Shown piece after piece: positions 10,976 to 20,600 of a DNA stretch of 64,000 nucleotides. Source of the DNA: Miscanthus floridulus (lineage: Eukaryota > Streptophyta > Magnoliopsida > Poales > Poaceae); contig NC_089581.1 of the NCBI RefSeq assembly GCF_019320115.1, positions 8,185,707-8,249,706 of the forward strand, in the 5' to 3' direction. How positions within the stretch are numbered: position 1 is the first letter of the stretch; every line of letters begins with the position of its first letter. Below the pieces are notes generated by a model, which did no database searches, was not told the DNA's origin, and was given only the letters and a program-made list of their open reading frames with translations. A program made the translations under genes and the position numbers.

Positions 10976-11718
10976 AAATAACATGAATAAAAAACAACTA
11001 ATAGCTTTCTGCAGGTTCTCCTTCGTGCAGATCTGCGCATGGCTGCATGTGCTCTTGACTCTTCTCCCCTTTGCCGGCTTGACAAGGCACGTAGAGTAGT
11101 TCCTGCTCGGCATTGATGGATAGACTATCGTCGTCTCCAGCCATGGGACCAAGGGCACCGTCCGCATGTTGGGGAGGGCGCCAGTGCTCTGCCGCGCTCA
11201 TCAAGAGAAAGCGGTGGCACAACTCTTCTCTTGGGAGAACGCCATGGTCCCCCACTACCGCCAGGATCTTGCTGCCGTGGTGCCACCGCCATGCCTCGAT
11301 CTGGATCGCGGCGTCGCTCCGCGGAGAGGAGAGAGACGCATGCAACACAGCCTACGGTCACCCACTCACCCTGGTTCCGCTCCATGCAGCGCCGTACACC
11401 GGCCGCCGGCGGTGGCGCGCCCTGGCTCCCTGCCGTGCGGCAGTGACGACGAGCTAGATGAGAAGGAAGCAGATATCGTGGGATATGAATGAATTTGAAT
11501 GGAAGTCGATCGTACCTATCTCATCTAGCGAGTCCAGCGGAGGGACAGATAATGATTAAAAATTATTTACTCGGTTACTCGGTGGATGATTGAATACGCT
11601 ATATCGGGTTTAATTGGTTGTGACCCGCTAAGGGTAGTAACGCATGGACAGGAGTACAATGGTAGGAGGAGGGAGTAACTACTCCTAGGGAGTAGGAAAA
11701 AATTTCCCTACTTGTAAA

Positions 11719-12249
11719 TATTATTATTTATTAAAATATTTATCTACATATTGTTGGATTTTATCATAAAAATAAAATTAAAATATCATAAATTTAACTT
11801 TGGTCCCAATTTTTTTTAAAAAAAATATCTATCTTACCAATATCTACAATTGTGATTTGGGTGTTATTTGTCCATCCAAGTTCATTCGAACAATTTGGAA
11901 AATTTAAATTTCAAAACATGGGAGGTTCAAATAAAATTTGGGACCATAAATGATTTGAAATGAAAAAGTCATCAGCTACAAATTTGTAGATCTCATCAAA
12001 ATCTACAACTTTGATTATGGCCATTTCTTCATCCAAGTTTGTGTGAAATTTTTTAAAAATTTGAGTTTCAAAACATGAGAACTTCAAACATATAGGTTAT
12101 ATTTTAAATAAATTTGGATTTGTATTCAGAACAAAAAAGTAATAAGGTGTAGATAGATATTCTAATACATATAAATATATTATCAATAAGTAAATCTAAA
12201 AAATACAACAATATAATTATCTAAAAACCAAAGTACTTGATCGAGCAAT
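11719..12249. other. AT-rich intergenic sequence
   Basis: AT-rich sequence with a loose internal repetition (TTTGGTCCCAATTT-like, TACAATTGTGATTTGG versus TACAACTTTGATTATGG, CAAGTTCATTCGAA versus CAAGTTTGTGTGAA). No gene is seen. Confidence 0.5.
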
Positions 12250-12362
12250 TTTGACCCTGAGGTGTTTAAGCGGTTTTGATAGTTGAGGTGTCAAAGCTAG
12301 ACGGTTTTGTAGTTGAAGATTAAAATTAGACAAAGACAAGTGTTGAGGGGCCAAAATTAAAC
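12250..12362. repeat. Inverted-repeat element, right copy
   Basis: Reverse-orientation relative of 9878-10040: GTAGTTGAAGATTAAAATTA matches, on the opposite strand, TTTAACCCTCAACTAC with changes. See the left copy for interpretation. Confidence 0.5.
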
Positions 12363-12444
12363 TTAGTACTAAATATCATGTCTAAATCTAGATACATAGC
12401 CTGTTTAGCGACAAGGCTTACAACTTTTACAAAAATATATACTA

Positions 12445-12480
12445 CTAGAGTCATGCGCATGCGTTGCACGGGTTGAAAAA
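12445..12480 (-). mobile_element. Helitron-like 3' terminus
   Basis: On the minus strand: ACCCGTGCAACGCATGCG, then CATGACT CTAG followed by host T. Grass Helitrons end in a short GC hairpin about 10 nt before CTRR and insert between A and T. The hairpin here is imperfect. The 5' TC end has not been found, so element length is unknown; it would extend toward higher coordinates. Confidence 0.45.
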
Positions 12481-12977
12481 AATATTATCACGAGGTAATA
12501 TGTGTTGCCATCAATATCGAGTTGCCTTCATAGATTATGCTTGGCCGCCACAGCCTATATATCTGAAATTATCATTTGCAGCGGAGAGATCTTTGAAGGC
12601 AAACGTTTTCCTGGTCGATGAGAAACTTGTATCATCCTCAGATCCTATTTGCCCTGGCCCAATAAAACATCACGTTAAACCTCAAATCTAACAAATATAA
12701 TCTATGATCACATGCAGAATTCTAAATTATATTTTCTATTGCTGAACCACTGAAAAATATTCTGATTTGCTGACCTCTTTCAGTAGTGGGCTGTGGTCAA
12801 TCTGCGGTGTCTGCACAAAGGCCGTGATCGGTGGCTGGCCATCCCGTGCTCTGGACAACGAGTGTCTTTGCGGAACGTGAGCTCCAGTCTGATTTTGGGG
12901 CTCGGGTTTCCACCGGTTGCAGCGAGGTGCACTTGAATCTGCAGGATAAGGGCCAGGTCGCCAGGACTTTCACGGTG
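12481..12977. other. Intergenic sequence without a supported gene
   Basis: Contains a 75-codon open frame (12464-12691) and a GC-richer stretch (about 12780-12970). Neither shows a family I recognise. It could be cargo of the Helitron whose end is at 12445. Confidence 0.4.
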
Positions 12978-13305
12978 TTGGCTTCTCTAGCTCCTTAAAA
13001 TTCATGTCACATCAAATATTTAGATATTAATAAGAAGCATTAAATATAGATTAATTATAAAATCAATTACATAGGTGAAGGCTAATTTACGAGACGAATT
13101 TTTTAAGTCTAATTAATCCGTCACTAGCATATGTTTACTGTAGCACCACGTTATCAAATCATGGACTAATTAGGCTTAAAATATTCGTCTCGTAAATTAG
13201 TCGTAAGTTGTGCAATTAGTTTCGTAATTAGTCTACATGTAATACTCCATGCATGTGTCAAAATTTGATGTGGCAGGAATTTTAGAGTGGCTAAAGAACC
13301 AAACA
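12978..13305. mobile_element. Grass MITE with long sub-terminal inverted repeats
   Basis: About 328 bp. Left end TTGGCTTCTCTAGCTCCTTA; right end mirrors it as TTGGTTCTTTAGCCACTC on the other strand. Internal arms (AATTTACGAGACGAATTTTT and, inverted, AATATTCGTCTCGTAAATTA) form a long hairpin. It is non-coding. Confidence 0.75.
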
Positions 13306-13527
13306 AGACTTTCCTCGTTGGTGTGACACCGCACCTGCAAGATTCCACAGAAGCCGGCGGTGAGCAACTTGGCCTTGCTTGTCGATCATCCGGTGGAGGC
13401 CTTTCGGAAGGCGCGATGGAGATCACGTATGGCACGGCGGCGTGCAACTTGGCGAGGACGAAGGTGGCGGGCTGAGGACGTCGAGGAGTCCGCCTTGGCC
13501 TTAGGCGACGATCGGACGGGAGTCCGA

Positions 13528-13667
13528 GGGCTGCGTTCGGTTGGTATGAAATACTGTTCATGTTGGTATGAAAATATTGTTCATGCTGGTATTTTGTGAG
13601 AGAAAAACACTGCTTCAACTGAAAAAAACAAGGCAACCAGCTGAACTATCCCAGCCGAACATAGCCC
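13528..13667. mobile_element. Small hAT-like MITE
   Basis: 140 bp with TIRs GGGCTGCGTTCGGTTGG and, inverted at the right, GGGCTATGTTCGGCTGG. Flanks gagtccga and gagtcga look like an 8-bp duplication with one lost base. Confidence 0.7.
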
Positions 13668-13795
13668 GAGTCGAGGCTGCCGACCACGGAAAAGTGCGGG
13701 CGAGATACTGAGCGGTAGCCTGGTGGAGGTTGATAGACTCGGAAGATCGTGTGCCTGTTGGGATCAAGGATAAACTCGAAGCGGACTCCGAACAT

Positions 13796-14035
13796 CGTCG
13801 TTTGTTTGCTTCGCTTATAAACCATACTTTTTTTAAGTTAACGAACAGTATTTTTCTCTCACAACCAGCATGTTTGCTTGTTGGTTTCAGTCAGGGCTTA
13901 TCAGTCAGTCAACAGTGTTTTTCTCTCACAACGAACCAGCATCGGCCGGACTTATCAGTCCAGAAACCAACCAGTGAACAGGCTCAACAAATCAGCCAAT
14001 GATACTTTCAGCCATGACTTATCAGCCAAGAAAAA
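13796..14035. repeat. Decayed MITE-like tandem segments (GCTTATCAG motifs)
   Basis: Two similar blocks (CGAACAGTATTTTTCTCTCA...ACCAGCATG and CAACAGTGTTTTTCTCTCAC...ACCAGCATC) plus repeated CTTATCAGTCAG, CTTATCAGTCCAG, CTTATCAGCCAAG motifs. It looks like overlapping copies of one short grass MITE; limits are unclear. Confidence 0.5.
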
Positions 14036-14147
14036 AAGAACACGTGTGCCTGGAGAGATCGATAGACTCGGAGGGCGCGCGCACGAAGATTCATTGGACG
14101 AAACCCATCGATAGTAGAGTAAGAATTCATCTTTCAAGATTAACCTA

Positions 14148-14395
14148 ACACCTCTTCCGTTCAAAAAAAAGTATGAAAATATCGCTTCACGTGGAGCCAA
14201 ACAATTTTGATTTTCATTAGATATAAAAAAATAATATCAACATTTATACCTTCAATAAATTTATTACAATAACATATCCATAATTATTTTAGTAATATTA
14301 TGCACCATAAGTATTGTTATGCCTATATTATATATTTAGTTAAGTTTATTTAAAATTGTTTGAATTTCATTCTCTCTTCAAAACGGAGAAGGGAG
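14148..14395. mobile_element. Stowaway-type MITE at the FHA-gene promoter
   Basis: A 248-bp AT-rich element: left ACACCTCTTCCGTTCAAAAA, right TTCAAAACGGAGAAGGGAG, with TA at both sides (14146-14147, 14396-14397). It ends 248 bp upstream of the start codon of the gene at 14644, so it borders or forms part of that promoter. Confidence 0.8.
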
Positions 14396-14572
14396 TATAT
14401 CCTCCTTCGGAAGACCCAATCTACAGGATTTTCCGACCTTCTCCGGTTTTCCTGCGCAAAGCCCCCCGCGCGGAAGCTAACGCCGGGTTCCGGGCTTCCG
14501 GCTGTGCCCTTTCTCGGAGGAGCCCCGCCAGCCTGGGGAACTCTTCGTCCTCTTGCCTTTTCGCCTTTCCCA

Positions 14573-14584
14573 AAACCCTAAACC
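14573..14584 (+). promoter_or_regulatory. Telo-box (AAACCCTAAACC) near the 5'UTR of the FHA gene
   Basis: AAACCCTAAACC, a known cis element in promoters and 5' leaders of plant genes active in dividing cells, lies 60 bp upstream of the start codon. A function here is inferred from the motif only. Confidence 0.6.
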
Positions 14585-14643
14585 ACACACGCCCCCAACT
14601 CCCCCTCCCTCGAAGCGGCGAAGGCGGCGGTGTCAGTGCCGGC

Positions 14644-17600
14644 ATGGGCGCCCTGTCGGCTTCGACTTCGTCGGTGAACTGGCTAGTCGAGGACGACATC
14701 CTCCTCAAGAACGCCGTCGAGGTAACCCCCGCCTTCCCCCCTGTACCCCCAACCGGACTTCTTGGAGTTCCTACTGTTCGTCTCGACGCGTCAATTGATA
14801 GGTCCAATGTTGTTCTTGGGCTATTGCCGCTGAAGCGTGACGGATTCCGAGGGATTTGTGTTTACCGGAATACCGGGTAGTCAGAATTGATCCTCTTCAT
14901 ATACGCAGAGAAAAGAACTTAAATCCCTCCGTCTTTGGTAAATTGCTTAACTATATTCTGATGATGGAGTTATTCACCTGGTGGTTTTAGCAGCTTTGCA
15001 ATTATTTGGCCCTGGGGTCCTGAATTTGTTTGCATTTATCAGTTGAGATGATTTGCGATTCTGGTAATTCTCTTGGTAGGCTAGGGAATCAAAATATTCA
15101 AATGGGAAAGAAGTACGTTTTCTTAGAAACCTAGCAGTCGGATGGCATGGCTCGTGAAGGTCCTAAATTTCTCTGTGCATTTCTCAGTTGAGATTAATTG
15201 CGATTCTGGTAATTCTCCTGTAGGCTAGGGAATCAAAATATTGAAATGGGAAAAAAGTATGCTTTTTTGGAAACCTAGCAATTAGATGGCGTGGCTCATG
15301 AGGGTCCTACATTTCTTTGTGCATTTCTCAGTTGAGATTAATTGCAATTCTGGTAATTTTCTTGGTAGGCTAGGGAATCAAAATCTTGAAAATTGGAAAA
15401 AAAGGTTTGTTTTCTTAGTAATTTAGGGATGGTGTGGCTCGTGAGGGTGCTTGCTACCCTAAACTGTGGCGAATCCAATAATATTCGATTGAATTACTTT
15501 AGCTGTGAAGTTGTTTCTCTATACTGAGTGCCACTTGCAAAATTGTTGAACTGATGGTAGCAGCCAGTGTTCTCAGTTTTATTAAGTTTTGAGGTAATGT
15601 CCTGCACTATGTAGGAGTGAATCAGCAGCCTAATCTAATCAAAATGGTTGCTTTCCCTAATTCACATACTCTATCATGTTATTATGAACTATAGCTTATT
15701 TCTGTTATCCCTGTATTTTATTCTAAGCATTTTTCCCTCAAAATATATTATGAGCAACTCTTGTTATTTAATCTCTAGGTTAGCATATTGATCTAGCAGT
15801 AGTCCTAATAGGTGGGCTTATGATTTTGTGAAGCCAACATAGTACGAAACCACAAAGAGTACAAGGCTGCTCCAAACTTGGATCTACATGACTTCACTAC
15901 TAATTATTTTCTTTTTTTGTGCCAACTCCTAACTGCTCCTTGTGATACTTGCAGGCTGGTGCCTCATTGGAGTCCTTAGCCAAAGGAGCTGTATGTTTTT
16001 CCCGTAAATTCACTCTTCAAGAAATACAGGACCGCTGGAATTCATTGCTATATGACCCAGAGATCTCAACACAAGCAGCTTCTCGGATGGCTGAGTATGA
16101 GAATGAACTTTTCACTTCCGATCCAGCCAAGGCACATAAACTTTTCAACTCAAAAGCAAAGGATTTTTCATTTCAGAAACGGAAAATAGACAGTGTAAAG
16201 AATCTATATTATGCGATGAGAAAGAGAGTACACAATGATCCATGTTACAGTGGTGACCTTGGATTTCTTGTTGCCCCCTGTTCATGTATGGCAACTGGTA
16301 GTGACTGTGTTTGTGGAGGCCTACCTAACAGTATTGAACCAGAGCTGAATTCAGTGAGCCGCTATGGGCAAGTGGGTTCAAGCTACAATGGTGGACATGC
16401 ATATTCTGAAATGAATGGTCAATCTTTTCATACGAAGCATACTGAGAGCATGTCAAGAGATGGGGGTGGCACCAATAATGTTGTGTATGGCTACTCAGAT
16501 GTAGGCCAACTATACGAACATCATGCCTATGCAGCAAATAATCATGGGAATAGTGAAGGGAACAATGTTTCTCTAAAGAGTATCGCAGATTTTCAGGATT
16601 CTATGCAGTTTCAGCAGTTGGACAACAATCAATGTGGTAATGGAGTGGTAGACTCAAAGGCTTTGGTGATCCCTAACCATTTCAGTGGAAGTGTGCAGGA
16701 ACCTATGCCTCTCCAAGTGATTGGTCAACCTGAGGGTTCTGAAGCACCAGGTGGTGCAATCTGGAGTGGGGTTCAGCGAAGAGACAAGCTCACTCTTGCT
16801 GATGATAAGAATGTAAAGTCAGAAAACAGGGACCCTCTCACATTCGAAGCAAATTTAGATGGTGGGATGTCTGGTTTAGATCACGCTGGAGATTTTATGG
16901 ACTTCCCATTTTTCAGTAATAGTGAAGACTTTGATATCCTGAATAGTGAAATTTTTTTGAATTCTCCAAGTGAGGGAAACCAGGAGGATTTAGATGATCC
17001 TGCCTTCAAAGTTGTTCATGGGGTTAGAACAACAACAACCATGCAAAATCTGGTGCATCCCGATGAAGCCAATATGTCCTGTGATCAAATAGATCTTGGC
17101 GATGTAAAAAATAACGTAGATGCTTCTGGTATAATCTTAGTTCCTACTCCCTTACTAGTGCCCTGTCCTGGCCTGTATGTGGAGTGCAAATTGAACACAG
17201 AAGATCCTGAAATTCCTTGCAATGATGATGTTTCTACACCAACAGAGTATCCTCTTGAATGCTGTACTTCTACCTTTGGGCAGAAATCTGAGAATACTGT
17301 CTATTCAGCCTCCCCTGCAACCAGCCCTCCATCAAATGCTGAACAGCCCAAAACAAAGGACTTGGCCATAATAATAAAGAGTGAAGATATGGCAAATGTC
17401 CAACCTTCGTTACAAACAATTAAGATGAACCCATCCACTTCAGAACAAAAAGAAGATTCAGTGGCTCATGACGAAGGTAGTGTCCTAGGAGCTAAACCGT
17501 TCGAAGGTGCTTCAACAACTGGAGCCCTTTTGACTGGTAACATTGACACAAATGATGCAAACACATGCATGCTAGCTTTGCCCTCTTTCAGTGCTGCTGG

Positions 17601-20600
17601 ATTTGGTGAAGGATCACCTTGTAGTTTAGGACCACATGAGAGCTTTGATAACTCTCATGGTTTGACTTTGCAAAATTCAGTTCAAGCTCCTGATCAGATG
17701 CAACACAACTCACTTGATGGTCAACCAGAATTAGGTGACAAGGCTGCTCTACAGAACTGTATGCCATCAAATGCGCTGACAGATTTGGGTATTCAGAACA
17801 CTATTGCAAATGAGGGAACACCAGCTCAAGCAGAAGAATGCCTTGACTATGAAAAAGATGTTCCAAACTACTATGATCTAGAAGCTTTGGTAAAAATCTT
17901 TTAGCTCAGCTACCTGGATCTCTTTACTATGATGTTTCTAACTTGTCCCATATCATGTTCAATGCAGATTCTTGACCAGAATCTCATCCCATGGGATCAA
18001 GACTCTGATTTGATGCATCCTGAAGGTAAATGTTTATGCATTACACATTTTGCTTGCTGATCATTATATCAAATTAATCAAATACCATGTATAGATGCAG
18101 CTCATTCTTTGTTTTTAAGTTTAGCATCAGTGTCACACAATGTTCAAAAAGGCGCTAGGCGCTAGGTGCTAGTCAGGCGCTAAGCCACCGATTAGTGCCT
18201 AGGACGTCTAAACGTAGATTAAACGCGATTAAGCGTTTACACACTAGCTACATATCAAGAGATTTATAGTTGCATAAATGTGGCAAAATAAATAGAAAAG
18301 GAAGGGCAATGCCATAACAATGCACTGAGCCCACTAGGGGAGGAAGCCCACTAGCCCATCTAAACACCATAACACCCAATGATGCCCTACCACCACCAAG
18401 ACAATCCTCATTCTCATGCAGATGCGCGGCCTCTCCTCCACCTGTGCGCCTCCATCTGTCTCAACACCTCTCCATGGCGCACCACCTCTTCTCCTGCACT
18501 CACCCTGGCGGCTCCTCCATGCGCCCCATCTCTACTCCACCAGTGCACACCTTGTCCTCTCCCCCTTTCATGTCACCCCTACTTCGGCTGCACACATGGC
18601 CCTTTGGAGAAATCGAGCAAAAGGGAATAAATCGGGGATTTTTAACTTTTTGCCATCCTTACGGATGGCACTTCTCTGTTTGCCAGTTTTATGCGCGCTC
18701 CTACATAATTGCCATCACAAACGGTGAAACTCATACGCTTTTGCCACTTTCATTGGTGTGGCACGCCAGGTGGGCATGCCAGCGTGGCAACGAGCCTGGA
18801 AGCCCTCACTTAGCATGGGAAATGACCTATTTACCGATGCTGTTGCTTTCCCTCTACTCTCTGACATGTGGGCCCCACATGTCAGCTTCATCCTCAACCT
18901 CTAGTCATCACCACACAGCGAGGGGAGGGGAGGAGCTCGTGAAAACTGCATGCCGCCGATCGGCTAGCTCGAGGTGCTTCCATTCGATCCATGTTAATCT
19001 CGGCCGCCCATCTTATCTTGAGACAACGGCAACCAATAACTTGCGGGTTCGCGTAGCCCGCAACAGGCCGGCCGGGCATGCATGAGCAGCGACTACCGTC
19101 TTGACGCGCGCGCGCGAGTTGGCCTGGGAGTGAGTTGGCCATGTCAGACCCGGCCGACGTACACCGAACTGACCGAAGCAGCTAGCCCAACCACCGGCTG
19201 TTAGATTGGCTACCCAAACGACGCCAATGCAAACAAGCAGCTAGACAGCTAGCTCGTCCGATCCCTGGCTTGCCGCAACGCACCTGCATCTTCTTCGAGG
19301 TTCGACTCGCGCGGCGCACCGCTGGCTGGCTGCCCTTCTATAAAAGGAGGCACCGCAGCACCGTTCGGCCCATATCTATCACTTCGATCCATCGCTTCTT
19401 CCACAACATGAACATGTACGTACGTAGCTAGCTAGCTCGCAAAGCATCTATCGCCAAATAAACCAGAGAGTAGTAGTGCTAGCAGGCCAATCGCTAGCTC
19501 CACCGAGACGACCATGATGAAGCAGTAGCTTGCCAAGCTAGCAGGCATGGTGGCGTTGCTGGCACTGCTAGCTCTGCTGGAGCCGGCCGCCGCCGCCGGC
19601 GTCAAGTTCACCACCAACGACCTCAACTCCGAGGCGTCGCTGTGGGGGCTTTACCAGCGGTGGGGTGCACGCTACAATGTAGAACGCGACCCCGTGGAGA
19701 AGCTCCGCCGATTCAACACGTTCAAGGAGACGGCGCACCGCGTCGCCTCTCGTGCTGGAGTCGCAGGCCACGCTCCGGGCCTGAACGCCTTCGCCGACTT
19801 GAGCTCGCTTGAGTCGCAGGCTCAGGCGCACTCCAAGCCAGGCTGCGGAGGCATAGGAGGCTAGGCTGCGGCCGGGACTCCACACGAGCTCCTCCCCTCC
19901 CCTCCCCTCGCTGCGTGGGACTCTGCACGAGCTCCTCTCCCTTCGCTGCGTGGTGATGGCTGGAGGTTGAAGATGAAGCTAACATATGGGACCCACACGT
20001 CACATAGTAGAGGGAGAGAAGCACCATGGGTAAATAGGTTATTTCCCATGCCAAGTTAGGACTCCCAGACTCGCTGTCACGCTGGCATGTCCACCTGGCC
20101 TGCCACATCAGCGAAAGTGGCAAAAGCGTATGAGTTTCACTGTTTGTGATGGCAATTATGTAGGAGCGCGCATAAAACTGGCAAACGGAGGAGTGCCATC
20201 CGTAAGGATGGCAAAAAGTTAAAAATCCCAATAAATCGAAGTGATTTCGACACCACGAGGTAGGCATAGATGGAATCACAATACAACAAACCATTTTACC
20301 ATCATATAATCTCGTCTCTTTTCTTCCTTTCTTCACAATCCATGGGTTCTGACAGTTCATGCCACGTTTAATGGACACCTATGGCCTAGGGGACACTGAC
20401 ACGCTAGGTCTCCGCCTAGTGCTTAAGCATGCCTAAGCACGTCTTAACGACGTTTTTTCAACACTGGTGTCACAGAGTTAGCTGAAGTATTGTGCTGTAT
20501 AGTCTCAAGTCATTAAAGGAAAGATTCATCATCTATGGGGCATTGGTTGGCTGAGGGTTTAAGGAGTAAACATTCATATAGTGGATTGTTCTTATAATAG

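Larger units (their letters stand above)
10107..11709. mobile_element. MULE-like non-autonomous DNA transposon (about 1.6 kb)
   Basis: Terminal inverted repeats: left GGGTGCATTTTTTATACTCC then TAGGAGTAATTACTC; right, on the reverse strand, AGGGAAATTTTTTCCTACTC then CCTAGGAGTAGTTACTC. Flanking 9-mers atttgtaaa (10098-10106) and acttgtaaa (11710-11718) match 8 of 9, the size of a Mutator duplication. The interior holds short tandem repeats and a GC-rich patch (about 11020-11460) unlike its surroundings, possibly captured from a gene. No transposase is seen. A hAT origin with an 8-bp duplication is the alternative. Confidence 0.6.
18636..20229. mobile_element. Pack-MULE carrying a papain-type protease gene fragment, nested in the hAT element
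   Basis: 1594 bp with long terminal inverted repeats of about 305 bp each (18636 to about 18941 and about 19926-20229), starting GGGATTTTTAACTTTTTGCC. They are nearly identical over the first 120 bp and then more diverged. A perfect 9-bp target duplication aataaatcg flanks it (18627-18635, 20230-20238), the size typical of Mutator-like elements. Between the TIRs lies GC-rich host-gene DNA with a TATA box and the first part of a cysteine protease reading frame, and no transposase: the definition of a Pack-MULE. It lies wholly inside the hAT element, so it arrived later. Confidence 0.93.
18138..20466. mobile_element. hAT-type non-autonomous element in intron 3 of the FHA gene
   Basis: 2329 bp bounded by a perfect 8-bp target duplication gtgtcaca (18130-18137 and 20467-20474). 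The termini are short inverted repeats CAATGTTCAAAAA (left) and CAGTGTTGAAAAAA (right, other strand). Sub-terminal GGCGCTAGGCGC-like motifs on the left and CTAGGCGGAG/CTTAGGCATGC on the right are imperfectly mirrored. An 8-bp duplication with CARTGTT termini fits hAT. No transposase is present. Without the nested 1.6-kb Pack-MULE the element would be about 0.73 kb. Confidence 0.85.

Noticed and set aside
11113..11492. Overlapping frames on both strands in the GC-rich patch
   Set aside because: Four frames are open at once, which reflects base composition; no family recognised. Kept only as possible captured DNA.
12464..12691. A 75-residue plus-strand protein
   Set aside because: It starts within the Helitron-like terminus, has no recognisable domain and no supporting signals.
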